Below, piece by piece: positions 18,215-27,497 of a DNA stretch of 64,000 nucleotides. Below the pieces are notes generated by a model, which did no database searches, was not told the origin of the DNA, and saw only the letters and a program-made list of their open reading frames with translations. This DNA comes from Mesorhizobium liriopis. Lineage in GTDB: Bacteria; Pseudomonadota; Alphaproteobacteria; Rhizobiales; Rhizobiaceae. Each line of letters begins with the position of its first letter. Position 1 is the first letter of the stretch. The stretch covers positions 62,001 through 126,000 of the forward strand of contig NZ_JAMXQS010000004.1 in NCBI RefSeq assembly GCF_024053505.1, in the 5' to 3' direction. A program made the translations under genes and the position numbers.

Positions 18215-18967
18215 TCAGGAAAATGTGGCGGCAGCCAGCAGGAGGAGCAGGATTTCGGCGATCTGCTGGAGGGCGCCGCAGACATCGCCGGTCTGGCCGC
18301 CGATCTGGCGGATCGAGAGGCGGCGCATGAAGAGGAAGGCTGATAGGAGCAGCGCAAGGGCGACAACGAAGCCGCCGAAGCCGAGCGGTATCAGGGACAT
18401 GATGCCGAGCAGCAACGCACCGCCGGCGGCCTTCGGCGGAATGGCATTGAGGCCCGCAGCCAGTCCCGCATCACGCGCGGGCCGCACAAGACGCAGGAAA
18501 AGCGGCAGCAGAGCCCGCGAGGCGCAATGCGCGGCCACCAGTGCGACCAGCACATCACCCGCATCATCCAGTTTCGAAAGAGCAGACCAGCGCAGGCCGA
18601 CAGACAGGATCAGCGCCATCGCCCCATAGCTGCCGACGCGGCTGTCCTTCATGATCTCGAGCTTGCGCTCGACCGTGTGTCCGCCGCCGAAGCCGTCGGC
18701 AATGTCCGCCAGCCCATCCTCATGGAAGCAGCCGGTGGCGAGAATGGTGGCCGCGAGCGCGAGCATCGCGGCTGGCCCATGCGGCACGTCGAGCGCGTCG
18801 GCGAGCCAAAAGACAAGCGCCCCGATCAGTGCGACGGCAAGTCCAGCCAGCGGGGTCGCCCAGAGCGCGTCGCGGAATGTCCGTCCTTCATGCGGGCGAT
18901 GAGGCACCGGCAGGCGTGTGAAGAAGCCGAGCACGGCGAGGATATCGCTCAATGCCGCGCTGCGCAT
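18215..18967 (-). CDS. cobV: Adenosylcobinamide-GDP ribazoletransferase (cobalamin synthase)
   Basis: Inner-membrane enzyme (CobS in Salmonella naming) joining adenosylcobinamide-GDP to alpha-ribazole or its phosphate. The protein is 250 aa with about six helices. The family motif HEDGLADIADGFGGG is at about residues 87-101, followed by KDSRVGSYG. The start at 18967 gives the conserved N-terminus (ILAVLGFFTRLPVP); a longer frame to 19039 has only low-complexity sequence. It begins 5 bases after the cobB stop. Confidence 0.92.
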   Translation of the reverse strand: MRSAALSDILAVLGFFTRLPVPHRPHEGRTFRDALWATPLAGLAVALIGALVFWLADALDVPHGPAAMLALAATILATGCFHEDGLADIADGFGGGHTVERKLEIMKDSRVGSYGAMALILSVGLRWSALSKLDDAGDVLVALVAAHCASRALLPLFLRLVRPARDAGLAAGLNAIPPKAAGGALLLGIMSLIPLGFGGFVVALALLLSAFLFMRRLSIRQIGGQTGDVCGALQQIAEILLLLLAAATFS

Positions 18968-18971
18968 CGCG

Positions 18972-20282
18972 TCACGCCTTGGCGATGGCATGGAAGAAGG
19001 TGCCCGACACATGCCCCCGTCGCGCGCCGGACAGACCAATCGGTTGGCCTATGCCATCCGCGATCTCGGCCAGCGGGTCGTCCGCGCCGCGATCCGTCAC
19101 GCTGGCATAGTGAAACTCATGCCCGCGCACGGTCTCGCCCGCACGACCGATCGGACTGTCGGCCAAGAGCCGCGCCTGTCGGTAGCCGAGGTTCATCTTG
19201 CGCTTGGCATAGCTCGTCGCGTGGCCGAGCAGGCCGAGCATCGGATGGGCAATGCCATCGGCATCCTCGATCAGCTGCCCGAGAACCATGAAGCCACCGC
19301 ACTCGCCATGGACGGGCCTGGTTGCGGCGAAGCGAGCAGTTGTGGCTCGAAACTCATGAGCCGCCGAAAGCGCACCGGCGTGAAGCTCGGGATAGCCGCC
19401 GGGCAACCAGCAGCAGTCGCAAGACGGATCAGGCCCCTGGTCGGCGAGCGGCGAAAACGGGATCAGTTCCGCACCCGCCTCGCGCCATTGCCGCGCGAGG
19501 TGTGGATAAACGAAGGTGAACGCTGCATCCTGCGCCAGCGCGACGCGCTGGCCTGGTGGGGAGAGGGCGAGCGTGCCGTCGCTCACGCCAGCGAGTGGCT
19601 TGGCCAGCTCCATGATGCGGTCGAGATCGAGCGAGGCTTCCATCACATCCGCCATGCGCTCGATGAAGGCTTCGAGATTATCGTGCTCGCTCGCCTGCAC
19701 GAGGCCGAGATGGCGTTCGGGCAGGCTCATGGTCGGGTCGCGCTGAATGGAACCCAACACCGGCAAGCCGAGCGCTTCGATGGGCTCCGCGCACTGCGTC
19801 CGGTGTCGCTCGCTGCCGACGCGGTTGAGCACCACGCCGCCGATCTCGACTTGCGGGTCGTAGGCGCGGAAACCCAAAGCAACAGCTGCGGCCGTGCGGC
19901 TCTGCCCCGAGACATCGAGCACCAGGAGCACCGGCAGGCCGAAGCGACGCGCGAGGTCGGCCGCGGCACCCGTCCGGCCTTCATCCGAGCGAATGCCATC
20001 GAACAGTCCCATGGCGCTTTCGATCACGACGATCTCGGCATCCTCGGTCGCGCCTGCCGCAAGGCTGCCGAGCAGAGCCGGGCTCATCGCCCAGGAATCG
20101 AGATTAACGCCGGGTCGCCCGGTTGCCGCCTGATGAAAACCGGGGTCGATGTAGTCCGGCCCCGATTTCGCGCCCGCGACGCGCACCCCGCGCCGCTTCA
20201 GCGCGCGCAGGATGCCGATGGTGACGCTGGTCTTGCCCGAACCCGAGCGTGGTGCGCCGACGATGATGCCGCGCGCGGTCAT
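18972..20282 (-). CDS. cobB: Hydrogenobyrinic acid a,c-diamide synthase
   Basis: ATP- and glutamine-dependent amidation of corrin side chains a and c, 436 aa. The N-terminal P-loop is GAPRSGSGKTS near residues 7-17. SGPDYIDPGFH follows, and a C-terminal glutamine amidotransferase domain carries the nucleophile cysteine in GECGGFMVLG. The start is placed at 20282, where ATGA overlaps the cobA stop; the longer upstream frame is a shadow. In the aerobic route it acts before CobNST inserts cobalt. Confidence 0.93.
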   Translation of the reverse strand: MTARGIIVGAPRSGSGKTSVTIGILRALKRRGVRVAGAKSGPDYIDPGFHQAATGRPGVNLDSWAMSPALLGSLAAGATEDAEIVVIESAMGLFDGIRSDEGRTGAAADLARRFGLPVLLVLDVSGQSRTAAAVALGFRAYDPQVEIGGVVLNRVGSERHRTQCAEPIEALGLPVLGSIQRDPTMSLPERHLGLVQASEHDNLEAFIERMADVMEASLDLDRIMELAKPLAGVSDGTLALSPPGQRVALAQDAAFTFVYPHLARQWREAGAELIPFSPLADQGPDPSCDCCWLPGGYPELHAGALSAAHEFRATTARFAATRPVHGECGGFMVLGQLIEDADGIAHPMLGLLGHATSYAKRKMNLGYRQARLLADSPIGRAGETVRGHEFHYASVTDRGADDPLAEIADGIGQPIGLSGARRGHVSGTFFHAIAKA

Positions 20283-21067
20283 CTCGGCGTTCCCAGAAGC
20301 TGGTCGCGCAGCGAGACGATCGAGCCGACGATGATCAGGGCTGGCGAAGCGAAGCCTTCGGCTTTCGCATGCATCGCGAGCGTGTCGAGCGTCGCGGTCA
20401 GCACCCGTTCGGCATCGGTGCCACCCGACATGATGATGCCGGCGGGCGTGTCGCCGTTCAAACCCCCTTCGCGCAAATGATGCACGATCGCGCCCAAGTT
20501 CTTGAGACCCATATAGATGATGACCGGCTGGCCGGTTCGGGCGAGTGCCGCCCAATCGAGATCGTCGGCTTCGTCGGCCGCATGGCCGGTGGCGAGGATC
20601 ACCGCCTTGTTGAAGCCGCGCATGGTGGTGGGGATGAGGGCGCTGGCCATGGCGCCCAGTGCCGCCGTCACGCCGGGCAGCACGCGGAAAGGAATGCCGG
20701 CCTCGGCGAGTGCCAGGACTTCTTCGCCGCCGCGCCCGAAGATGAAGGGATCGCCGCCCTTCAAGCGCAGCACGCGGCCGCCGGTTCGCGCGAGGCGGAT
20801 CAGTGTCGCGGTGATGTCGCTCTGCGCCGCCGAAGTCTGCCCGCCGCGTTTGCCCATATGGTGCAGCTCGGCACGGCCGGCGGCGCGCAGCACCGCCGGA
20901 TCGACCAGCGCGTCATAAACGACGTGGTCGGCTTCACTCAGCGCGGCCACCACGTCGAGGGTGAGGCTGCCCGACCGCCCGGGCCCGGCACCCGCCAGCC
21001 ACACATGGCCGGGCTCGAAAGGCGGGAAAGTGGGCGCCAGGCGGGCGAGGGCATCGGCGAGGCTCAT
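20279..21067 (-). CDS. cobA: Uroporphyrinogen-III C-methyltransferase
   Basis: SAM-dependent methylation at C2 and C7 giving precorrin-2, the branch point to B12 (and siroheme). The 262-aa protein shows the GAGPG SAM-binding loop near residues 26-30, YDALVDP, and [16 protein letters not shown] near 99-114. It lacks the CysG dehydrogenase/chelatase half, so it is the single-function form. Overlaps cobM at the front and cobB at the back by 4 bases each. It should not be confused with the adenosyltransferase named CobA in enteric bacteria. Confidence 0.93.
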   Translation of the reverse strand: MSLADALARLAPTFPPFEPGHVWLAGAGPGRSGSLTLDVVAALSEADHVVYDALVDPAVLRAAGRAELHHMGKRGGQTSAAQSDITATLIRLARTGGRVLRLKGGDPFIFGRGGEEVLALAEAGIPFRVLPGVTAALGAMASALIPTTMRGFNKAVILATGHAADEADDLDWAALARTGQPVIIYMGLKNLGAIVHHLREGGLNGDTPAGIIMSGGTDAERVLTATLDTLAMHAKAEGFASPALIIVGSIVSLRDQLLGTPR

Positions 21068-21825
21068 GCGCCGCGTCCCCGAAAGCGCCGCTGATAATAG
21101 GCGTCGTAGAGTGAGCTTTCCTGAAAGTCTTCCGCCGCCAGCCCGTGGCCCACGAAGATGATCGCGGTGCGCTCGATGGGTTCGGCGGCAAGTGCCGCCT
21201 CTATCGTTTCGAGCGTGGCGCGGATGACGCGCTCCTCAGGCCATGTGGCATGAGCCACGACCGCAACGGGGCAGTCCGTGCCGTAAAGCGGCGTCAGCTC
21301 GCGCACGACCTCGGCGACGGCATGGATGGCGAGGTGAATGGCGAGCGTCGCGCCGGTTGCGCCGAAATTCGCCAGCGTTTCCTTGTTCGGCATCGGCGAC
21401 GCGCGGCCAGAGACACGTGTCAGCACGAGACTTTGCGCCACTGTGGGCACGGTCAATTCACGGCCCAGCGCTGCGGCTGCCGCGGCGAAGGATGGCACGC
21501 CCGGCGTGATCGTCCAGGGAATGCCGAGCCGGTCGAGCCGCCGCAACTGCTCACCCATCGCGCTCCAGACCGACAGGTCGCCCGAATGCAGCCGGGCGAT
21601 GTCCTCTCCCGCTTCGTGCGCGCGAACGAACTCGGCTTCGATCTCGTCCAGCGAGAGGGGCGCCGTGTTCACGATCCGCGCATCAGCCGGGCAATGCCTG
21701 AGAAGCGCTTCGGGAATGATCGAACCAGCGTAGAGGCAGACGGGTGAAGCTGCGATCAGGTCGCGACCGCGTAGCGTGATGAGGTCGGCGGCACCCGGTC
21801 CGGCGCCGATGAAGTGTACGGTCAT
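21064..21825 (-). CDS. cobM: Precorrin-4 C11-methyltransferase
   Basis: SAM-dependent tetrapyrrole methylase adding the C11 methyl, 253 aa. It has the SAM loop GAGPGAADL near residues 6-14, the CLYAGSIIP segment near 27-35 typical of CobM/CbiF, and [15 protein letters not shown] near 81-95. Starts at ATG 21825, overlapping the cobE stop; ten extra codons are open upstream but not conserved. Confidence 0.93.
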   Translation of the reverse strand: MTVHFIGAGPGAADLITLRGRDLIAASPVCLYAGSIIPEALLRHCPADARIVNTAPLSLDEIEAEFVRAHEAGEDIARLHSGDLSVWSAMGEQLRRLDRLGIPWTITPGVPSFAAAAAALGRELTVPTVAQSLVLTRVSGRASPMPNKETLANFGATGATLAIHLAIHAVAEVVRELTPLYGTDCPVAVVAHATWPEERVIRATLETIEAALAAEPIERTAIIFVGHGLAAEDFQESSLYDAYYQRRFRGRGA

Positions 21826-22208
21826 GGGATCACCCCATCGGTGGCCAGCGCACAAGTGACACCGTTGCGTGCGATGCGCGGCCCGAGCAGGCGACTGCCG
21901 GGACCGGACGCGGCGAGGGCAGCGGCTTCGGAGAGAGAGGAGACGCCGGCCACGGCCATCGAGAATGAGGAATGGGTCAGCGTCAGGTGCTGGGTGGCAC
22001 GCAGGGCGTCATCGTCCAGCGCATGAACGGCCAGTGCAAGCGTATGCGCTGCGCCCCGAATGCCCGGCTCCGCGGCCTTGCGCTTTGAGGTTGCGAGCGC
22101 GTCGAGTTGCGCGGCGTTCACGGCATACGAATTCAGGGCCGCGGAGATGGCACCGAGCACGGCATCCGTGCTCGCGCCACCCTTGCAGCCGATGCCCGCG
22201 ACGATCAT
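21822..22208 (-). CDS. cobE: Cobalamin biosynthesis protein CobE
   Basis: Small protein (128 aa) of the CobE/CbiG C-terminal family, needed for corrin synthesis; its exact step is not settled. [12 protein letters not shown] at the N-terminus is characteristic. [16 protein letters not shown] and [19 protein letters not shown] are also recognisable. ATG 22208 overlaps the cobL stop (ATGA); six more codons are open upstream. A stand-alone CobE rather than a full CbiG agrees with the aerobic route. Confidence 0.88.
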   Translation of the reverse strand: MIVAGIGCKGGASTDAVLGAISAALNSYAVNAAQLDALATSKRKAAEPGIRGAAHTLALAVHALDDDALRATQHLTLTHSSFSMAVAGVSSLSEAAALAASGPGSRLLGPRIARNGVTCALATDGVIP

Positions 22209-23437
22209 GGCTTCACCCACGACCATTGCGTCACCGGCATGGCGGGCCGCCAGCCTGTCATGGTGCCGACGCCTTCGGCGCGCGCCAGCTGGATACGCTG
22301 AAGCTCGCCGCCGCGTGTGGCGTGTTCGCGCAGGAGAACCGCCTCCATTTCGAGCGTCACCGCATTGGCCACAAGCCTGCCGCCTGAGCGGAGCGCCACG
22401 ATCGCAGCTTCCATCACCCCGCTCTCGCTGCCGCCGCCACCGATGAAGATGGCATCCGGCGTCGGCAGCCCGGCAAGCGCGTCGGGAGCGCGGCCTTCGA
22501 CCAGTTTGAGGCCGGGCGCGCCGAGCGTGTCGGCATTGAGCCGGATATTGGCTGCTCGGTCAGCGCGGGGTTCGATTGCAATCGTATTCAGCGAAGGGTG
22601 GCAGAGCATCCATTCGATGCCGATCGAGCCCGAGCCCGCGCCGACGTCCCACAGCAACTCCCCACGGCGGGGAGCAAGCGCGGAAAGCGTCAGCGCGCGG
22701 ATGGAACGCTTGGTGATCTGGTGATCGTGCGCGAACGCATCATCCGGCAGGCCGGGTGCGAAAGGTAGTGGTGAGCCTTTGCCCAGCACTTCGATGGCCA
22801 AGAGGTTGAGCGCATCGAAGGAGCCAGCAAGGCTTTCCGCGATGTGATGCGTGATCTTCTCCCGTTCGCCGCCGAGCGCTTCGAGTACGGTGACTCGTGA
22901 CTGGGCAAAACCAGTTTGCCCAAGAAGGCGAGCCACTTGCGCAGGTCCGTTCTCGTCCGAGGTGAGGACCAGCAGGCGCGCATTGGGGTGCAGATGGGGG
23001 CGCAAGAGACTGACCGGCTTGCCGTGAACCGAGATGGTTTCCGTGTCGTGCAATGCCCAGCCGAGCCGCGATGCAGCGAGGCTGAAAGCGGAGGGGGCGG
23101 GGATAACGTCCATCTCTTCGATCGGCACATGCCGCGCCAGCGTGACGCCGACGCCGTGGCAGAACGGATCACCGGAAGCCAGCACGCAGGTCTTTCGCCC
23201 GCGCCGTTCGCGCACCAGCGCCATGCCCGCGTCGAAGGGTTTCGGCCAAGACACGACCTCACCTTTGGTAAGGGTGTGGGCGAGTTCGAGATGGCGCTCG
23301 CCACCGAACACCGTCCCGGCTTCGGCGATCAAACGCTTTGCGCGCTCGCCGAGACCCGCGACCCCATCCTCGCCGATGCCGATCACGCTCAGCCATTTTC
23401 CGGTTGAAGGCGCCGGTGCGGTCTCACTAAGAGGCAT
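22205..23437 (-). CDS. cobL: Precorrin-6Y C5,15-methyltransferase (decarboxylating)
   Basis: Two-domain enzyme, 410 aa. The N-terminal tetrapyrrole methylase (CbiE-like, residues about 15-215, with VIGIGEDG and LASGDPFCHGVG) methylates C5. The C-terminal Rossmann methyltransferase (CbiT-like, with LLWDVGAGSGSIGIEW near 254) methylates C15 and decarboxylates. The start ATG at 23437 overlaps, head to head, the cobK start codons at 23436-23441, so the promoters of each gene must lie inside the other. Confidence 0.93.
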   Translation of the reverse strand: MPLSETAPAPSTGKWLSVIGIGEDGVAGLGERAKRLIAEAGTVFGGERHLELAHTLTKGEVVSWPKPFDAGMALVRERRGRKTCVLASGDPFCHGVGVTLARHVPIEEMDVIPAPSAFSLAASRLGWALHDTETISVHGKPVSLLRPHLHPNARLLVLTSDENGPAQVARLLGQTGFAQSRVTVLEALGGEREKITHHIAESLAGSFDALNLLAIEVLGKGSPLPFAPGLPDDAFAHDHQITKRSIRALTLSALAPRRGELLWDVGAGSGSIGIEWMLCHPSLNTIAIEPRADRAANIRLNADTLGAPGLKLVEGRAPDALAGLPTPDAIFIGGGGSESGVMEAAIVALRSGGRLVANAVTLEMEAVLLREHATRGGELQRIQLARAEGVGTMTGWRPAMPVTQWSWVKP

Positions 23438-23438
23438 G

Positions 23439-24209
23439 ATGGCCTCTCGAACCAAACGCATTCTTCTGCTCGGCGGCACGACCGAAGCGCGCGAACTCGG
23501 CGCGATCCTGGCCGAACGCAACGATCTGAGCGTCACGCTGTCGCTCGCCGGCCGCACCCGCGCGCCGGTCGCGCAGCCCGTACCGGTGCGCGTCGGCGGC
23601 TTCGGCGGCGCGGAGGGACTGGCGGCATATCTGCGGACGGAAAGCATCGACGTGCTGATCGATGCCACGCATCCCTTCGCGGCGCGGATTTCCGCCAATG
23701 CGGCCGTGGCTTCTGAGTCTACGGGCGTGCCGTTGATTTCGCTTCGACGTCCCGAATGGGTGTCCGAGGATGGTGATCACTGGATCGATGCCGGCAGCGT
23801 GGAAGAGGCCGTTGCGCTGCTCGGTGCCACGCCGCGCCGTGTTCTCGCCGCGCTCGGTCGGCAGGAGCTTGGGCCCTTGGAAACCGCACCGCAGCACTTT
23901 TATCTCGTGCGCAGCGTCGATCCCGTCGAGCCGCCGCTCGATCTGGCCGAAGTCGAATACGTTCTCGACCGAGGCCCCTTCGATGAGGCCGCCGAGATTG
24001 CGCTTCTCCAGCGCCACCGCATCTCTGCCATCCTCTGCAAGAACAGCGGCGGTGCTGCGAGCTATCCGAAGATCGCGGCCGCGCGTGCGCTCAAGCTGCC
24101 CGTTTTCATGGTGCGCCGCCCGCCAAGCCATGGAGCGGCGGCGGGCAGCGTCGCGACGGCGGTGCAGCTGCTCGATCATGCGCTCGGCCTCGCGAATCGG
24201 GGCGAATAA
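23439..24209 (+). CDS. cobK: Precorrin-6A reductase
   Basis: NADPH-dependent reduction of precorrin-6A to dihydroprecorrin-6, 256 aa. The N-terminal nucleotide loop LLLGGTTEARELG, the DATHPFAARISANA segment near 67-80 and the late KNSGG segment fit CobK/CbiJ. AAGAGG stands 4-5 bases before ATG 23439; an ATG at 23436 is the alternative. It is the only gene on the plus strand between cobL and cobJ, and its end overlaps the cobJ end by 34 bases. Confidence 0.9.
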   Translation: MASRTKRILLLGGTTEARELGAILAERNDLSVTLSLAGRTRAPVAQPVPVRVGGFGGAEGLAAYLRTESIDVLIDATHPFAARISANAAVASESTGVPLISLRRPEWVSEDGDHWIDAGSVEEAVALLGATPRRVLAALGRQELGPLETAPQHFYLVRSVDPVEPPLDLAEVEYVLDRGPFDEAAEIALLQRHRISAILCKNSGGAASYPKIAAARALKLPVFMVRRPPSHGAAAGSVATAVQLLDHALGLANRGE

Positions 24210-24937
24210 ACGAGGGCGTCCAAGCCCGGACGCTCGATAATGCGCGTTTCGGGCGAGCCGACGATCACGCAGGTCGCCATGTCGGCCTGTTCCGCTCTTG
24301 CTTCACCCAGCGGGGTTACCGCCATGCGCTCGTCGGCTCTGCCCGCGGCGCGGCCGAAGACGACCGGAACGGAGGCCGGCAGTTCTTCACGCAATATCTC
24401 GAAGGCGCGGCCGAGCTGCCAGGTACGGGCGCGGCTGATCGGGTTGTAGAAGGCCATCACGAAACCAGCCTGCGCGGCGAGCCGCAAACGGCGCTCGATC
24501 AGCTCCCAGGGCTTCAGGTTATCGGACAGTGAAATGGCGCAGAAATCATGGCCGAGCGGCGCGCCAATGCGGGCGGCGACCGCGAGCATGGCAGTGACGC
24601 CCGGCACGACGCGCAATTCCAGTTCGCGCCACGCGGCCGGCCCATGCTCGATGGCTTCGCAGACTGCCGCCGCCATCGCGAAGACGCCCGGATCGCCGCC
24701 CGAAACCACCGCGACGGTCTTGCCTTCCGCCGCCAATTCCAGCGCATGGCGTGCGCGAGCCAGTTCCTCGCGATTGTCGGAGGCGTGGGCCGTCTGGTCG
24801 GGGCGCAGCGACAAACGGTCGATGTAAGGCTTGTAGCCGAGGAAATCGCTGGCCTCGCCGGCGGCCGCCAGTGCTTCAGGCGTCACCTGCGCGTCGCTGC
24901 CGGGCCCGAGCCCGATGACCAGAACCTTTCCGCTCAC
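24176..24937 (-). CDS. cobJ: Precorrin-3B C17-methyltransferase
   Basis: SAM-dependent methylation at C17 with ring contraction, 253 aa. Motifs are VIGLGPGSDAQVTPEA near the N-terminus, DFLGYKPYIDRL near 34-45, VVSGGDPGVFAMA near 80-92, and FYNPISRARTWQL. GTG 24937 is chosen as start because it overlaps the cobI stop (GTGA) as seen through the cluster; an in-frame ATG at 24952 would add five residues. Its 3' end runs against cobK. Confidence 0.92.
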   Translation of the reverse strand: MSGKVLVIGLGPGSDAQVTPEALAAAGEASDFLGYKPYIDRLSLRPDQTAHASDNREELARARHALELAAEGKTVAVVSGGDPGVFAMAAAVCEAIEHGPAAWRELELRVVPGVTAMLAVAARIGAPLGHDFCAISLSDNLKPWELIERRLRLAAQAGFVMAFYNPISRARTWQLGRAFEILREELPASVPVVFGRAAGRADERMAVTPLGEARAEQADMATCVIVGSPETRIIERPGLDALVYSPRFARPSA

Positions 24938-25659
24938 GGGCGGGCTTCCCATCCGGGCACCAGCACCAGCGAGAAATAGGGCGCGGTGTCGTCCGCTTTT
25001 TCGCTGAGCGGCATGGAGCAGGTGTTCGCCATGGTGCCGCGCTCCACATAAACCGCGCGTGACAGAAGGCCGGAGGCTGCGAGCGCACGCCGGATCTTGG
25101 GCAGGTTGCGGCCCACCTTCATGATCACCGCCGCTTCCGTTTCGCCGAGCTTCCTGGCGAGCTTGGCTTCCTCCATGGTGCCGGGCAGAACCGTCAGCAC
25201 GTCGTCGCCCTGCGTGATGGGCAGGCCGGTCTGCGACCAGCAGCCGGACATGGCGGTGACGCCGGGGATCACCTCGGTCGGGAAACGGTGGGCAAGGCGC
25301 ACATGCAGATGCATGTAGGAGCCGTAGAACAGCGGGTCGCCTTCGCTCAGCACGGCTACTGTGCGGCCTGCTTCAAGATGCGCTGCCACGCTTTCCGCCG
25401 AGCGCTCGTAGAAACCCTGGATCGCGCCCTTGTAGTCGTCGTGATCCTTTTCGATTTCGGTCGTCACTGGGTAGAGCAGCGGCAGTTCGACCGCATCGGT
25501 GCGAAAGTGGCGAAAGGCCGTGCGGTGAGCGTTGCCGGGATTGCCCTGTTTGGCGAAGAAAGCGACCACCTCCGCGCTTTCCAGCGCCCGCACCGCCTTC
25601 ACCGTCATCAGGTCGGGATCGCCGGGGCCGGTGCCAACGCCATAAAGCCTGCCGCTCAC
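24934..25659 (-). CDS. cobI: Precorrin-2 C20-methyltransferase
   Basis: SAM-dependent C20 methylation of precorrin-2, 241 aa. Seen are YGVGTGPGDPDLMTVKAVRAL near residues 6-26, VLSEGDPLFYGSYMH near 92-106, and VIPGVTAMSGC. GTG 25659 overlaps the cobH stop; there is no ATG in this position, and the longer frame upstream is a shadow of cobH. Confidence 0.92.
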   Translation of the reverse strand: MSGRLYGVGTGPGDPDLMTVKAVRALESAEVVAFFAKQGNPGNAHRTAFRHFRTDAVELPLLYPVTTEIEKDHDDYKGAIQGFYERSAESVAAHLEAGRTVAVLSEGDPLFYGSYMHLHVRLAHRFPTEVIPGVTAMSGCWSQTGLPITQGDDVLTVLPGTMEEAKLARKLGETEAAVIMKVGRNLPKIRRALAASGLLSRAVYVERGTMANTCSMPLSEKADDTAPYFSLVLVPGWEARP

Positions 25660-26288
25660 AGCCCGCTCCTTGCGACCGCGTTGATGGCGGCGGCCGTCAT
25701 GGCGCTGCCGCCCATCCGGCCGCGCACGGTGGCAAAGGGAATGCCGTTGCCCTCGGCGATCAAGGCATCCTTGGATTCGGCGGCACCCACGAAGCCCACC
25801 GGCATGCCGATGATGGCAGCTGGGCGAGGCGCGCCGGCGCGCAGCATGTCGAGAAGGTGGAACAGGGCGGTGGGCGCGTTGCCGATGGCGACCAAGGCGC
25901 CTTCCATGCGCTCGCCCCAAAGCTCAAGGGCGGCGGCCGAGCGGGTATTGCCGATGGCTTCGGCCCGTTCACGCGTTCGCGGGTCGTGCAGCGTGCAGAC
26001 CACTTCGTTCTTTGCGGGCAGGCGGGCATGGGTCACGCCGTGGGCCACCATCTCCGCGTCGCACAGGATCGGTGCGCCGGCTTCGAGCGCCTGACGCGCG
26101 GCTTGTGCGAAGCCTTCGGAGAACTCGAAATGGGCTGCGGCCTCGACCTGTCCGCAGGCGTGGATCATGCGGATCGCCACTTCTGCCTCGTCGGGGCCGA
26201 AGCGCGAAAGGTCGGCTTCCTCGCGGATGATGCTGAAGGACTTGCGATAGATCGCCTGCCCGTCATGAATGTAATCGAATGCCGACAT
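25656..26288 (-). CDS. cobH: Precorrin-8X methylmutase
   Basis: Moves the methyl group from C11 to C12 to give hydrogenobyrinic acid. The 210-aa protein has YIHDGQAIYRKSFSIIREE near the N-terminus and the catalytic histidine in RMIHACGQVEAA near residue 43. GMPVGFVGAAESKDAL near 157-172 is strongly conserved in the family. It starts 9 bases after the cobG stop. Confidence 0.94.
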   Translation of the reverse strand: MSAFDYIHDGQAIYRKSFSIIREEADLSRFGPDEAEVAIRMIHACGQVEAAAHFEFSEGFAQAARQALEAGAPILCDAEMVAHGVTHARLPAKNEVVCTLHDPRTRERAEAIGNTRSAAALELWGERMEGALVAIGNAPTALFHLLDMLRAGAPRPAAIIGMPVGFVGAAESKDALIAEGNGIPFATVRGRMGGSAMTAAAINAVARSGL

Positions 26289-26297
26289 GGATCCTCT

Positions 26298-27497
26298 TCA
26301 CGCCGCGTTGTCGTGGGAGTTGCGGTGCAGCGCAAGTTCGATTGCGGCGAGCGCTTGGGTCTTTGCGACAGGCGCCCCGCCATTGACCGAAACGCCCTTC
26401 GCCGTCCCCACCGCACGCACGGCAGCGTGGGGCTCCGCGCAACGTTTCTCGCAGCCCGATACGTGGACCTCCGCCGTTCCGCAAGCGAGCGCGTGTGCGA
26501 TTTCGCGCGCAAGGGGGCGCGTGGCGAGATGGCCCGAGGCACAGGCGGGCGCGCCGGCGCAGGCCGAGACGCGAAGGCGCGGATCGTGGGGATCGGTGAT
26601 GAGACCAAGGCGAGCCGCGAAAAGCGCAAGGGCGTCGGCCGAGGTCATGTCGAGCGGCAGCGCGAGCATCGCATAGCCCGGTGCAGGGCGCAGTTCGGCA
26701 ACGCCGAGCGCTTTGGCTTCCTGCGTAAAGCGAAGGAGAGTGTCCGCATGGATCTCGCCGAGCATCGGTGAAAGGCCCAGCGCGATGGTGCCGGACTTCA
26801 ACGTAAAGCGGCCGATCGCCGGATGCAGGTTCTGCGATATTTGCCGGGCCTTGCCGCTCTCTTCAGACAGAGCGCCGTCGCGAACGAGATCACGCCCGCG
26901 CGCATCGCGACCACGTGCGGCGATAGCTTCGAGAATACCCAGCCCCAACTCAAGGGCATCGGCTTCCGGCAGTATAGTAATCACCGTGTCGGTCTCGGCC
27001 GTGCCGCCTACCGAGACCTGCCAGCCGGAGGAAACGGCCGCGAATCGCAGATCCCCCAACAACGCGCCCAAGCCGATGCGCCCCCCTCCATCGACGACGA
27101 CGGCAACCTTCGGTCCAAGCTGCGATGCCAGGTCGCGCTCACGTGTCGCGGTTCGGAGTGATTCGACCAGAGAGCGTGGATCGGCGAGCTCTTGCGGGTC
27201 GAGACCGGCCAGCGGATTGGTTTCGACAGGCACGCCGGTTCTTGGAACGAGTGCCAGCGCGTCCACTTCCGTTGCAAGCGCTTCGGCGGAAGTTTCCGTC
27301 AGGCCCCTGATCTGAAGGCTGCCACGCGCGGTGATTTCGAGAATGCCGTTGCCATGGCGAGCGGCGGCTTGAGCGAGGCCCATCATCTGAGCGGGCGTGT
27401 AGGCGCCATTTTCGGGTTGCAGACGCGCGAGCAGGCCGTCGCCGGTCCGCATGGGCGCGGACAAAGTGGGGCAGGCGTTGCGGCGCGCTCCCGTCAC
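26298..27497 (-). CDS. cobG: Precorrin-3B synthase (oxygen-dependent)
   Basis: Iron-sulfur/siroheme-type monooxygenase that hydroxylates precorrin-3A with O2; it marks the aerobic route with CobG rather than CobZ. The protein is 399 aa with two ferredoxin-like half-domains. The cluster cysteines are visible as CAGAPAC and, about 35 residues later, GCEKRC near the C-terminus. The start at 27497 overlaps the cobN stop by 4 bases. Confidence 0.91.
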   Translation of the reverse strand: MTGARRNACPTLSAPMRTGDGLLARLQPENGAYTPAQMMGLAQAAARHGNGILEITARGSLQIRGLTETSAEALATEVDALALVPRTGVPVETNPLAGLDPQELADPRSLVESLRTATRERDLASQLGPKVAVVVDGGGRIGLGALLGDLRFAAVSSGWQVSVGGTAETDTVITILPEADALELGLGILEAIAARGRDARGRDLVRDGALSEESGKARQISQNLHPAIGRFTLKSGTIALGLSPMLGEIHADTLLRFTQEAKALGVAELRPAPGYAMLALPLDMTSADALALFAARLGLITDPHDPRLRVSACAGAPACASGHLATRPLAREIAHALACGTAEVHVSGCEKRCAEPHAAVRAVGTAKGVSVNGGAPVAKTQALAAIELALHRNSHDNAA

